Assembly (NCBI GenBank): GCA_023382975.1
Contig: JAHDXO010000043.1
Span: 32,565 to 96,564, forward strand
Origin: Pirellulaceae bacterium
GTDB taxonomy: Bacteria; Planctomycetota; Planctomycetia; Pirellulales; Pirellulaceae
Direction of reading: 5' to 3'
DNA length: 64,000 nt
Shown here: piece by piece, positions 34,079 through 42,762 of the stretch
Numbering within the stretch: position 1 is the first letter of the stretch
Layout of the letters: each line of letters opens with the position of its first letter
Translations under genes and position numbers: made by a program
The notes under the pieces: model-generated
Seen by the model: the letters and a program-made list of their open reading frames with translations, nothing else
The model's database searches: none
Told to the model about the DNA's origin: nothing

Positions 34079-35248
34079 TCAATAGGCCAAACGGTACAGC
34101 TCCGCGAGCTCTCGCTCGGCAACCGAGCGGGGATTGAACGTAGCCGTCCACTGTCCCGCGGCATCCTTGGCCAGCCGGGGGATCTGGTCGATTGGAACCC
34201 CTCGCTCGGAAATTGCGGCGGTAATTCCGCACTTCTCGACCAACCCCGCGACAAAACGGGCAAGCCCTTCGACGCCATCCGCGGCATCCGGGTAACCAGG
34301 CAGACCCGATGTCGAACGCACTAACTCGAGATACAAGTCGCCAAACTGTTCGCCGTTGTAACGAATGACGTGCGGCAGCATGATGCCAATCGCCTCGCCA
34401 TGCACAAGGCCGTATCCGGCGGTCAATGGGTTGGCCAAGGCGTGCGTCGCGCCAAGCATCGAATTCTCGATCGCCAGACCTGCATAGCAAGCACCCAGTT
34501 GCATTGCCCCCCGCGACTCCAAGTCCTCCGGTGTTTCCAGCACCTGCTCCAAATTCCCCGCCAGCAGACGCCATGCCTCGCGGCTGAACACCTGGGATAT
34601 CGGGTTTCGGCGCTTGGTCACGTAGGTTTCCAAAGCGTGAGCCAATGCATCAATACCGGTAAACGCAGTGACGGAACGCGGCTGGGTCGCCGTCAGACGC
34701 GGATCGAGAAGAGCGACACGGCACGCAGCTTTCTTGTCCCCGCAGGCCATCTTGGCATGAGTCTCTGCGTCGGAGATCAACGCAAACGACTGGGATTCGC
34801 TGCCAGTCCCGGCGGTGGTCGGGACCGCGATCATCGGCAGCATCGACTTGGTTGCCCGTCCGACACCCCAATAGTCCTGCATTCGTCCACCATTGGTGAG
34901 CAGGAAATTGATCCCCTTGGCGCAGTCCATCGAGCTGCCGCCTCCCAATCCAACCAGACAGTCTGGGCCGAATTCTGCTGCACACGCGAGTCCTCGTTCG
35001 ACATCGACGGTGCTGGGATTCTCGTGGACGCCTTCGAACAGGCAAGTTTCAATCCCCTCGCTTTCGAGAGACGCGATTCCCCGTTGGGCATGACCAACTG
35101 CGATTACGCCAGGGTCGCTCACCACCAACGCACGGCGCGCGTTCAATTCTCGAACCAAGCTACCCAAGCGCTCGATCGCGTCCACGCCAAACACGATCCG
35201 AGTGCGAGGCTCAAAATCAAACGTCGGCAAGGGAGCAAATCTGGACAT
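34079..35248 (-). CDS. Iron-containing (group III) alcohol dehydrogenase
   Basis: A 389-residue NAD(P)-dependent alcohol/aldehyde oxidoreductase. Cofactor-site motif: VGLGGGSSMDCAKGINF. Metal ligands expected from the family are visible in DALAHALE (Asp, His), GATHALANPL (His) and GLVHGEAIGIMLPHV (His). Substrate unknown. The start is set at the ATG at 35248; the eight upstream codons look unneeded. It is divergent from the DksA-like gene. Confidence 0.9.
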   Translation of the reverse strand: MSRFAPLPTFDFEPRTRIVFGVDAIERLGSLVRELNARRALVVSDPGVIAVGHAQRGIASLESEGIETCLFEGVHENPSTVDVERGLACAAEFGPDCLVGLGGGSSMDCAKGINFLLTNGGRMQDYWGVGRATKSMLPMIAVPTTAGTGSESQSFALISDAETHAKMACGDKKAACRVALLDPRLTATQPRSVTAFTGIDALAHALETYVTKRRNPISQVFSREAWRLLAGNLEQVLETPEDLESRGAMQLGACYAGLAIENSMLGATHALANPLTAGYGLVHGEAIGIMLPHVIRYNGEQFGDLYLELVRSTSGLPGYPDAADGVEGLARFVAGLVEKCGITAAISERGVPIDQIPRLAKDAAGQWTATFNPRSVAERELAELYRLAY

Positions 35249-35469
35249 TGAGGTGGGGTATCTTCGAGGCAAGCTTGTTACGGACGTCGTCGGAAAGCTT
35301 CAAACGCCCCCGATGAAAGTGTAGCGGTCTTGCCCCCGAATAGCAATGTCCTCGCTAGGCCTTGCCCGCGTCTCCAAGTCATTCGCGGGCGTCCAGCGAA
35401 GCGTTTTCGATTAGTCCGTCTGTACCGAGTTGCGGGTGTCTTGGGAGGCGTTTTGGGCGGTCCGGCGGT
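35249..35469. other. Divergent intergenic region
   Basis: This is the main part of the 337-bp gap between the alcohol dehydrogenase and DksA-like genes. No gene is seen. It should contain the minus-strand promoter, which I could not place. The plus-strand promoter is listed separately. Confidence 0.4.
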
Positions 35470-35498
35470 TTGACACCCGGATGTCACCTGCATATACT
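35470..35498 (+). promoter_or_regulatory. Strong sigma-70-type promoter of the dksA-like/lspA unit
   Basis: TTGACA (35470-35475) and TATACT (35493-35498) are separated by 17 bp, about 88 bp before the ATG at 35586. This is the closest consensus match in the window. Confidence 0.7.
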
Positions 35499-35585
35499 TG
35501 AAAGTCTACCTCAGAAACGCTGATTCCGTCGCGCATGAGGAAGTCTACGTCATTTGCGAGCATTCAGTCGAGTTGGAGACCGACC

Positions 35586-35966
35586 ATGAAGAAGGCCGAT
35601 GCGAGAGAGTACAAGGAGCGTCTGTTGATGCTGCGGGCGAGATTGCGGGGCGATGTCCTTGCGATGGCCGAATCCGCTTTGAACAAGACGCGAGCGGAGG
35701 CCAGCGGCGACCTGTCCTTGATGCCCATCCATATGGCTGACATGGGCACGGACAACTACGAGCAGGAATTCACGCTCAGTCTGTTGGAAAACGAGGAGAG
35801 CACGCTGGAAGCGGTTGAAGCTGCTCTTGAAAGGATCGAGGCGGGCGTCTATGGTGACTGTGCCGAATGTGGCCGGATCATCCCCAAAACCCGTCTAAAC
35901 GCGATTCCTTTTACGCCGTACTGTGTCAAGTGTGCTAGCAAGCTCGAAGGCAACGGAGATCACTGA
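35586..35966 (+). CDS. DksA/TraR-family zinc-finger regulator
   Basis: A 126-residue protein: an N-terminal coiled coil (about 1-75), then a C4 zinc finger CAECG ... CVKC (about 95-118). Such proteins act through the RNA polymerase secondary channel together with ppGpp. The loop at the coiled-coil tip (HMADMGTDNYEQEF) is the D-x-x-D-x-A-like region of the family. The ATG at 35586 has GGAG at 35575-35578. The gene overlaps the lspA frame. Confidence 0.85.
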   Translation: MKKADAREYKERLLMLRARLRGDVLAMAESALNKTRAEASGDLSLMPIHMADMGTDNYEQEFTLSLLENEESTLEAVEAALERIEAGVYGDCAECGRIIPKTRLNAIPFTPYCVKCASKLEGNGDH

Positions 35967-36555
35967 ACTGACCGCAGTGTCGGCCAGCCGATACCTCGTA
36001 TTCGGTGGCTTGGCGATCGGCGGCTGGGTTCTCGACTTGTGGACCAAGCACTGGGTTTTTCAGTGGCGCGGGATGCCCAGGCCCGATAATCAATGGTGGC
36101 TCTGGGAGAATTTCGTTGGCATCGAAACGGCCCTGAATTCGGGTGCGTTGTTCGGTCTTGGTCCCGGTTACGGCGGCGTGTTCGCGCTGCTATCCGTGGT
36201 AGCGGCGGTCGGGATTGTGTTTTGGCTGTTTCGGTTGGGCGCCGCCCACGATTGGCTGCTCACGTTCGCCCTGGGTTGCGTGATGGGCGGGATCGGCGGA
36301 AATCTATACGACCGGCTGGGGCTGTGGCAGAACCCGGAAAATCCGGGCGAGTGGCGCAACGAAGTCCGGGACTGGATTCTGCTCCGCTACCAGGAGTTCA
36401 CTTGGCCGAACTTCAACGTCGCGGATTCGCTGCTTGTCTGCGGAGCGATCCTGTTGGTTTGGCACGGCCTGTTTCACCAGCCGCCGCATTCGGAAAAATC
36501 ACTGTCGTCGGTTCAAACCCCGGAAACGCCCGGCGACCACGTATCCGTTGATTGA
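35923..36555 (+). CDS. lspA: Lipoprotein signal peptidase (signal peptidase II)
   Basis: A 210-residue inner-membrane aspartyl protease that cleaves prolipoproteins after lipidation. Four hydrophobic spans are visible. The two catalytic aspartates lie in the family motifs GGNLYDRL and NVADSLL, and substrate-site residues in ETALNSGALFGL. The GTG at 35923 overlaps the DksA-like gene by 44 bases; a GTG at 35977 is an alternative start. A central insertion between the catalytic motifs makes it longer than the usual 160-170 residues. Confidence 0.88.
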   Translation: MSSVLASSKATEITELTAVSASRYLVFGGLAIGGWVLDLWTKHWVFQWRGMPRPDNQWWLWENFVGIETALNSGALFGLGPGYGGVFALLSVVAAVGIVFWLFRLGAAHDWLLTFALGCVMGGIGGNLYDRLGLWQNPENPGEWRNEVRDWILLRYQEFTWPNFNVADSLLVCGAILLVWHGLFHQPPHSEKSLSSVQTPETPGDHVSVD

Positions 36556-36579
36556 CTTTTCCGGCGACTCTGATATATC
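36552..36579 (+). promoter_or_regulatory. Probable promoter of the Rrf2 gene
   Basis: TTGACT (36552-36557, overlapping the lspA stop) and TATATC (36574-36579) are separated by 16 bp, about 130 bp before the Rrf2 ATG. Confidence 0.4.
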
Positions 36580-36708
36580 TGACGGCTTGGTAAGGCGTCA
36601 TCAAGACGTAAGGGGTACTGATTGCTGCACGAGAGTCGGAGCGGGTTGACCGAACTGGGGCATCCCGGGGGCAGTGCGGCGGTCAATTAGCAAAAGCAGG
36701 CGATAACG

Positions 36709-37176
36709 ATGAAGCTTTCGCGGACCGTCTCGTATGCCGTTCGGGCCACGCTCCAACTGGCTCAGAGTGATCCCTCCACGCCCGTGCCGTGCAGCAAGCT
36801 CGCTTCGGAAGGCGAGATGCCCGAGCGTTTTCTGCTGCAAATTCTGCGGGTTCTGGTGACACACGGGATACTTCGCTCCACGCGCGGCGTCGACGGGGGT
36901 TATGCTCTGACCAAGCCGGCCGACCAGATCTCACTGCTGGAGGTGATCGAAGCGATCGATGGACCACTCGACAGTGAATCGCAGAATTGGTCCCCGGAGC
37001 CTGCCGAGACCATGGAAGCCAAGCTGCAGACGGCACTGATGCAGGTTACCTCGACGGCCCGACGCCAGTTGGAGTCGATCAAGTTGTCGCAATTGCTGAA
37101 GCCGCCGGACGATATTCTGTCGGAAACTGCATTGTCCGAACTCCCGCCGGATGGCAACACCCTGCCGACGTCGTGA
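36709..37176 (+). CDS. Rrf2-family transcription regulator
   Basis: A 155-residue winged-helix regulator (MKLSRTVSYAVRATLQLA, VPCSKLASEGEMPERFLLQIL, GVDGGYALTKPADQISLLEVIEAIDG). The region where IscR/NsrR carry the three Fe-S cluster cysteines has none, so it probably does not sense through an Fe-S cluster in the usual way. The C-terminal tail is predicted helical. It lies upstream of the inositol-phosphatase-type gene on the same strand. Confidence 0.85.
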   Translation: MKLSRTVSYAVRATLQLAQSDPSTPVPCSKLASEGEMPERFLLQILRVLVTHGILRSTRGVDGGYALTKPADQISLLEVIEAIDGPLDSESQNWSPEPAETMEAKLQTALMQVTSTARRQLESIKLSQLLKPPDDILSETALSELPPDGNTLPTS

Positions 37177-37264
37177 GAATCCCAACACCATAACCGTAAT
37201 CGCGAGATTTCGGGAAGAACCTCCGAGACTCGAAGTTCTCGCCACGCCAGCCGTCAGGGTTGCC

Positions 37265-38092
37265 ATGCCCGCCAACTCGCCGACCGCCGTCTCGCAACGC
37301 CTGGATGTCGCTCTTTCCGCCGGACGCGAGGCGGGACGACTGACGCTCGACTTCTTTCAGCGCCGCGGCCTGAAAGTCGACCGCAAACAGGATCGTTCGC
37401 CCGTGACGGAGGCGGACCGGCAGGCCGAGCAGTTGCTGCGCCGCCGGATTGCGGCCGCGTTTCCGGACGATGGCATCCTGGGGGAAGAGTACGGCGAGCA
37501 GACGGGGACTTCGGGATTCCGCTGGATTCTGGATCCGATCGACGGCACCAAATCGTTCATTTGCGGCGTCCCGTTGTACGGCACGATGGTCGGAGTCGAG
37601 TATGCAGGCCGCAGCTTGATCGGCGTCGTCGACATCCCCGCGCTGGGCGAGTGCGTGTACGCTGGTTCGGGGCTCGGCGCTTGGTACTGCCGCGGCGATG
37701 GCCAGCCGCAAGCAACCCGCGTGTCGGAGTGTTCTTCGCTGGACGAAGCCGTCTTTCTCACATCGCAACTCGACTCGTTCCGCGGGCGCGGCGCTATGGA
37801 GGCCTACCAGCGTTTGGAGCAGCACGCGGCGATCACTCGCACTTGGGGCGACTGCTACGGGTATCTGCTGGTCGCCACGGGAAGGGCGGATGTCATGGTC
37901 GATCCCGTCATGAACGTCTGGGACGCCGCCGCGTTGCAGCCGATTCTGGAAGAAGCGGGGGGTGCCTTCACCGACTGGAGCGGCCGGCCGACGATTCACA
38001 GCGGCGAGTCGCTCGCTTGCAACCGCATACTGCTCGAACAGGTGCTCGAAATCACGCGACAATTCCCTCGCCGCTCCGAAACCAACGGCTAG
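37265..38092 (+). CDS. hisN: Inositol monophosphatase-family phosphatase (histidinol-phosphatase type)
   Basis: A 275-residue Mg-dependent phosphatase. Metal-site motifs: GILGEEYG, WILDPIDGTKSFICGVP and the C-terminal WDAAALQPILEEAGG. The sequence resembles HisN-type histidinol-phosphatases (DPIDGTKSF plus VDPVMNVWDAAA) more than classical SuhB, but no his gene is nearby, so the exact substrate is inferred. The ATG at 37265 fits the family; the 38-codon upstream extension overlaps the Rrf2 gene. Confidence 0.8.
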   Translation: MPANSPTAVSQRLDVALSAGREAGRLTLDFFQRRGLKVDRKQDRSPVTEADRQAEQLLRRRIAAAFPDDGILGEEYGEQTGTSGFRWILDPIDGTKSFICGVPLYGTMVGVEYAGRSLIGVVDIPALGECVYAGSGLGAWYCRGDGQPQATRVSECSSLDEAVFLTSQLDSFRGRGAMEAYQRLEQHAAITRTWGDCYGYLLVATGRADVMVDPVMNVWDAAALQPILEEAGGAFTDWSGRPTIHSGESLACNRILLEQVLEITRQFPRRSETNG

Positions 38093-38311
38093 TTCCCTCC
38101 TCCAGTCGCAAGCCGCTTCGCCTACCGCCCGCTCTTCGGCCCGTTGCCCGTCGAGCCTCTGGACGTTATAATCCGGCACTTCACACCAGTCGGCCTGCGG
38201 GCCACCCTTGAGGACTGTGACTGAGGCCGTTCGAACGGGTCGCGGGTTTCCGGCCGGAAGAACGTTCTGCTCGCTGTTCTGAACGGAATAAACACAACTG
38301 GACTTTTACAT

Positions 38312-38330
38312 TGCGCGCACGGTGCGCGCA
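38312..38330. promoter_or_regulatory. 19-bp palindrome in the gap leader
   Basis: TGCGCGCAC-G-GTGCGCGCA is a perfect 9-bp inverted repeat around one G, 40 bp before the gap start codon. It could be an operator or a leader hairpin. Confidence 0.45.
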
Positions 38331-38369
38331 GTTACCCGGTGACGAGACTTGATTCGGAGGAGGAAAGAC

Positions 38370-39398
38370 GTGGCAATTCGTATTGGCATCAATGGATTTG
38401 GACGCATCGGACGTTTGACGTTCCGCAACTTGTACGAGCGATCCAGCGAGTTCGAAGTCGTGGCGGTGAACGACTTGACGGACAACCGCACGTTGGCGAC
38501 GTTGCTGAAGTACGACAGTGTACACGGCCGTTTCAGCGGGCAGGTCGGCTACGACGCCGAGAACCTGATCGTCGACGGGAAGATGGTGCGTGCCTTGGCC
38601 GAAAAGGACCCGGCGCAACTGCCGTGGGGAGCGTTAGGCGTCGACATCGTGATCGAGAGCACCGGCCGGTTCACGGACCGGGCCGCAGGTGGCAAGCCAG
38701 GCTACGACACGCACTTGCAGGCGGGTGCCAAGAGAGTGATCCTGAGCGCACCGGCCAAGGACGGGGCCGACCTGACATGCGTTCTGGGCGTGAACGATGA
38801 CAAACTGACGGCCGACATGAAGTGCATTTCCAACGCAAGCTGCACCACGAATTGCTTGGCCCCGGTCGCCAAGGTGTTGCACGAGTCCTTTGGGATCGAG
38901 TCGGGGCTGATGACGACGGTCCATGCCTACACGAACGACCAGAACGTCCAGGACATGCCGCACAAGGATCCGTACCGGGCTCGCGCCGCGGCCCTGAACA
39001 TCATTCCGACTTCGACGGGGGCCGCCAAGGCAGTTGGGCTGGTGATCCCCGCACTGAACGGCAAGCTGACGGGCATCTCGCTGCGGGTGCCGGTCTCGAC
39101 GGGCAGCGCCGTCGATCTGACCGCGAATCTGAGCAAGGAAGTCACGGCGCAAGACATCAACGCGGCTATCAAGGCAGCAGCCGAAGGTCCGTTGAAGGGC
39201 ATCCTGAGCTACACCGAAGATCCCGTTGTCTCGACGGACATCATCCACGACCCGCACAGTTCGATCTTCGCCGCCGACTGGACCCAAGTGCTGGGCGGCA
39301 AGGGTAAGTTGGTCAAGGTCGTTAGCTGGTACGACAACGAATGGGGCTATAGCTGCCGCACCGCCGACCTCTGCGCCAAGATCGGCGCTTGGCTGTAA
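38370..39398 (+). CDS. gap: Glyceraldehyde-3-phosphate dehydrogenase, type I
   Basis: A 342-residue glycolytic enzyme. It starts at GTG (38370) with a very strong GGAGGAGGAAAG site. N-terminal NAD-binding motif INGFGRIGR, the NAD-favouring Asp of VAVNDL, catalytic C158 in SNASCTTNCLAP, and the family C-terminus SWYDNEWGYS are all present. Confidence 0.95.
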   Translation: MAIRIGINGFGRIGRLTFRNLYERSSEFEVVAVNDLTDNRTLATLLKYDSVHGRFSGQVGYDAENLIVDGKMVRALAEKDPAQLPWGALGVDIVIESTGRFTDRAAGGKPGYDTHLQAGAKRVILSAPAKDGADLTCVLGVNDDKLTADMKCISNASCTTNCLAPVAKVLHESFGIESGLMTTVHAYTNDQNVQDMPHKDPYRARAAALNIIPTSTGAAKAVGLVIPALNGKLTGISLRVPVSTGSAVDLTANLSKEVTAQDINAAIKAAAEGPLKGILSYTEDPVVSTDIIHDPHSSIFAADWTQVLGGKGKLVKVVSWYDNEWGYSCRTADLCAKIGAWL

Positions 39399-39481
39399 CC
39401 ATCGCGCAGCCCTCGACGCGAATCAACGCTCGGCGCGGGTCTTCCGACCCCGCCGCGGTTCAGGGCGTCGTTCATTTTCCG

Positions 39482-39509
39482 CTCGGCGAGAGGTTCCTCT
39501 TTCGCCGAG
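39482..39509 (+). terminator. Hairpin downstream of gap
   Basis: CTCGGCGAGAGG and CCTCTTTCGCCGAG form a long stem with a small bulge, about 85 bp after the gap stop. No T-run follows, so termination is only probable. It may also serve the convergent pncB unit. Nothing else is seen in 39399-39644. Confidence 0.45.
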
Positions 39510-39644
39510 TCCGCTGCGCGAAGCTCGGATGAAGATCGTCTGACCAAGATGTCGTCCGCAGGACGGCCTTCCCCAGCCGTTTGGTCGGATTGGAAGAGCC
39601 CGTCTGCGTTCCAACGAGGCATGGGCTTGCTCGCAGGCCTCAGG

Positions 39645-41108
39645 TCACCGGTTGCGGACGTTTTCCAGCAGTCGTCTGCGCATGGCGTCCCAGCGCGACT
39701 CGCGGCCCACCGGGTAAGGCTGTGGATTCTCCAATCGGCGGATTTCCTCTGGCAGCGCCGCCCATTGCGATTGGGTTCGACCGCGGGCTGTCGCCGCATC
39801 AGGCGGATCGTAGACGAGCCTGCCCGCACGGAAAACCGGCACGAGCAGGTCTTCCGATTTCGTTGGCGCATCCAGGCGAATCGGCGACGACCCGTCCCAA
39901 GACACCACGCTTGGACGGGCCTCGATGCCGGTTGCTTCATCGTAGACGGCATCGGCAACGGGAATGCTATCGGCCTGATAGAAGCGGCGGACTTGCAGGA
40001 TGCCGGGGTCGGAGGTCTTGGCTTGCTGGTCGGACAGCTTGAGTCGATAGGTCCAGTGGCCGTTCGGGGCCTGCAGCGCAGCCAGCTTGTAGACGCCGGC
40101 CAGCGCAGGCTCGTCAAACGCGGTGGCCAGTCGAGTCCCCACGCCCCACACGTCGATTTCGGCGCCGGCAGTCAGCAGCCGACTTATCTCGTACTCGTCC
40201 AAGTCGCCGCTGGCCACAATCGCCGCCTCCGACATGCCGGCTTCGTTCAACATGCGTCGCGCCTGCTGGCTCAACGCTACCAAGTCACCGGAATCCAGCC
40301 GGATGCCCAACATGCGGAAGCCTTTGTCGCCGAGCTGTCGGCCCACTTGAATCGCGTGTCGGACGCCGTCCAGAGTGCCGTAGGTGTCGACCAGAAAGAT
40401 GCAATTTGCGGGCATCGCGTCGGCGTAGCGCTGGAACGCTTCCAGTTCGCTGTCAAAGGCCATGACCCAACTGTGGCCGTGCGTTCCCTTGACCGGGATA
40501 CCGTACAACTTACCGGCCAGGACATTCGAGGTCGCCGCGCAACCGCCGATGTACGCGGCCCGACTGGCGGTGACTCCGCCATCGACGCCCTGCGCGCGCC
40601 GCAAGCCGAACTCCAGCACCGGTCGGCCCCCCGCGACGCCGGCGATGCGCGCGGCCTTGGTGGCGACGAGCGTTGGAAAGTTGACCAATGTCAGGAGAGC
40701 GGTCTCGACGATTTGTGCTTGCAGCAGTGGACCGCGGATGCGCAACAGAGGTTCGTGGGCGAATACAACCGTTCCCTCGACCACCGCATCCATGTCGCAA
40801 GCGAACCGCAATTCGCCTAGGTATCGGAGGAATTCGTCGTCGAACAAGGCATTCGAGTCCCCACCGCGCAGCGATGCCAGGTATTTCAGGTCGCCGTCGG
40901 TGAACCGCAGTGCGCGAAGGAACTCGACCACCTGGGCCAATCCACAGGCCACCGCATACTGACCGCCGAACGGATGCTTGCGGAATCCGAGATGAAAGAC
41001 AGCGCACCGGTCGGCCATGCCCGATTTCCAGAAGCCGTAGGCCATCGTCAACTGGTACAGGTCGGTCAACAGCGCCGACAGACCGGCTGCGTGTTCGGTT
41101 ACCCGCAT
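39645..41108 (-). CDS. pncB: Nicotinate phosphoribosyltransferase
   Basis: A 487-residue enzyme of the NAD salvage pathway (nicotinate + PRPP to nicotinate mononucleotide). Motifs: LLTDLYQLTMAYGFW at the N-terminus, LEFGLRRAQGVDGG, GIPVKGTHGHSWVMAF with the catalytic His region, and GIRLDSGDL and VWGVGTRLATA in the phosphate site. The start at 41108 overlaps the upstream coiled-coil gene by ten bases. Confidence 0.93.
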   Translation of the reverse strand: MRVTEHAAGLSALLTDLYQLTMAYGFWKSGMADRCAVFHLGFRKHPFGGQYAVACGLAQVVEFLRALRFTDGDLKYLASLRGGDSNALFDDEFLRYLGELRFACDMDAVVEGTVVFAHEPLLRIRGPLLQAQIVETALLTLVNFPTLVATKAARIAGVAGGRPVLEFGLRRAQGVDGGVTASRAAYIGGCAATSNVLAGKLYGIPVKGTHGHSWVMAFDSELEAFQRYADAMPANCIFLVDTYGTLDGVRHAIQVGRQLGDKGFRMLGIRLDSGDLVALSQQARRMLNEAGMSEAAIVASGDLDEYEISRLLTAGAEIDVWGVGTRLATAFDEPALAGVYKLAALQAPNGHWTYRLKLSDQQAKTSDPGILQVRRFYQADSIPVADAVYDEATGIEARPSVVSWDGSSPIRLDAPTKSEDLLVPVFRAGRLVYDPPDAATARGRTQSQWAALPEEIRRLENPQPYPVGRESRWDAMRRRLLENVRNR

Positions 41109-41458
41109 GACGCACGATCCCGGATTCGGGTAAACACGTGTTGCAACCCGTGGTCTCGCCACGCTACGCGGGCAGACCGAGCACCCGCGTCAAAACGCTG
41201 GACGGGCATGGCCCGTTGCCTGTCGGCTTTGCCCCGCGAATCCAGTTCGCGCCGAAGCCGCTCGCATTCAAGCTGAGATTCATGCAGACGCTGCTCGTAC
41301 TGGTCCATTTCGCGCTTCCAGCGACGCTGCAGGTCTTCGCACTGATTCCGCGCCACATCGCGCTGGCTGCGCATCTGCTCGAGCATGTGATCCATTTCCC
41401 GCAAGGCTGCCAATAGCTCGTCCATCTGCGGTTTCGTTCCGTGCAGCACATCACTCAT
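41099..41458 (-). CDS. Small coiled-coil protein
   Basis: A 119-residue hypothetical protein from the ATG at 41458. Residues about 12-80 form a strong coiled coil rich in Arg and Glu (MDELLAALREMDHMLEQM, LHESQLECERLRRELD). The C-terminal third is basic. It overlaps the pncB start by ten bases, suggesting coupling. Function unknown. Confidence 0.5.
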   Translation of the reverse strand: MSDVLHGTKPQMDELLAALREMDHMLEQMRSQRDVARNQCEDLQRRWKREMDQYEQRLHESQLECERLRRELDSRGKADRQRAMPVQRFDAGARSARVAWRDHGLQHVFTRIRDRASCG

Positions 41459-41633
41459 CGAACCAGCCTCGACGCCTTGGGAAGACCCATACCGAACACG
41501 ATGCCGCGGCCGAATTCGCGCGAAGCAAAACAATACCGTCCGGCGCATCACAGCCTCAGCTACCATGCTCTATCGGCAGCCGGGCCAATCGCCTCGAGAT
41601 TGTCCGACCTAACACATTTCGATCGCCCAACCG

Positions 41634-42428
41634 TCATGACTCGACCGGCGAGCGACATGTCCCTTGCCGTCGCGAAGCGATCAGACCGGCAATGTAGGCG
41701 CCCTTGAATCCCGAATCGATGTTCACGACGGTAACGTTCGATGCGCAACTGTTCAGCATTCCCAGCAGGGCGGCCACGCCGCCGAAGCTGGCTCCGTAGC
41801 CGACGCTGGTTGGAACCGCGACCACGGGACAATCGACATAGCCGCCGACCACGCTGGGCAATGCGCCTTCCATCCCGGCCACGACCACGACCGCATCCAA
41901 GTCCTGCAACTTGGGCAGGTGCGCGGGCAGACGGTGGGGTCCAGCGACCCCGACATCGTGGATCGTGATCACCTCGATGCCCATCCAATCGAGCGTTTCG
42001 CGGGCTTCTTCGGCCACGGGCAGATCACTCGATCCGGCGGTGATCAACGCGACCCGGCCTGGCCTCGGGTTCGGCGCACTGGCGTCACCGCCCGGCGCGG
42101 GGATGCGAAAAGTTCTCGCCAGCGCGTTGTAGCGGCCGTCGGGAAAACGCACGCCTAGCGTCTCGGCCTTGTCGGCACTCACTCGGGTAGCCAAGACCGG
42201 CGCGCCGTGTTCTCCCAGCCTCTGAAAGATCTTGGTGAGAGTTTCGACGCTTTTCCCTTCACCATAGACGACCTCGGGAAACCCGCAGCGTCTCGCCCGG
42301 TCCAGGTCCAGCGTCACCTCGGCGAATTCGGCCATCGTCGGCTGAGCGACCGCTTGAACGAACTGGTCCAGAGCGATCTCTCCGTTCAGCAGACGTTTGG
42401 CAAAGGATTCTACGCGTTCGGCATCCAT
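41634..42428 (-). CDS. larB: Nickel-pincer cofactor biosynthesis protein LarB
   Basis: A 264-residue pyridinium-3,5-biscarboxylic acid mononucleotide synthase homologue. It carboxylates nicotinic acid adenine dinucleotide in making the nickel-pincer nucleotide of lactate racemase-type enzymes. Motifs: PEVVYGEGKSVE, ALITAGSSDLPVAEEA, DAVVVVAGMEGALPSVVGG and VPTSVGYGASFGGVAALL. The ATG at 42428 fits the family. larC, larE and larA are not in the window. It is near pncB, which feeds the same NAD precursor pool. Confidence 0.92.
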   Translation of the reverse strand: MDAERVESFAKRLLNGEIALDQFVQAVAQPTMAEFAEVTLDLDRARRCGFPEVVYGEGKSVETLTKIFQRLGEHGAPVLATRVSADKAETLGVRFPDGRYNALARTFRIPAPGGDASAPNPRPGRVALITAGSSDLPVAEEARETLDWMGIEVITIHDVGVAGPHRLPAHLPKLQDLDAVVVVAGMEGALPSVVGGYVDCPVVAVPTSVGYGASFGGVAALLGMLNSCASNVTVVNIDSGFKGAYIAGLIASRRQGTCRSPVES

Positions 42429-42451
42429 TGTTCGGCACTCCAGAGCGTGGT

Positions 42452-42679
42452 TCAGGCCCAATCCAGCCCGGTGATTCCCCTGATCCGCTCGTGATACTCG
42501 CCCAGTAGGCCGCCGATCACGTCCCAACAGCAACTGCGGCGGACTTCGATGTCCCCATGTTCATTCACGCGGACGATCGTATCCTCCGTGATGCCGGCGT
42601 CGATCAGATCCTGCTCACGCAACTCGTTGTCGTTGACCACGCGAGCCAACTGTCTTCCGGTCATTTCGATAAACCGCAT
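42452..42679 (-). CDS. Conserved small protein of unknown function
   Basis: A 75-residue protein from the ATG at 42679 (MRFIEMTGRQLARVVNDNEL), with two adjacent Cys (RRSCCWDVIGGLLGEY). I do not recognise a family. It lies 23 bp upstream of larB and 83 bp downstream of rsmA on the same strand, so it is probably in one operon with them. Confidence 0.6.
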   Translation of the reverse strand: MRFIEMTGRQLARVVNDNELREQDLIDAGITEDTIVRVNEHGDIEVRRSCCWDVIGGLLGEYHERIRGITGLDWA

Positions 42680-42762
42680 CGTCGCTCCTCGAAAAATCTG
42701 CTTTGCTGCCAACTCGCCGCATCAAGAATCGTTCAGGTTTTTCCTCGCCTCACTGCGATCCG

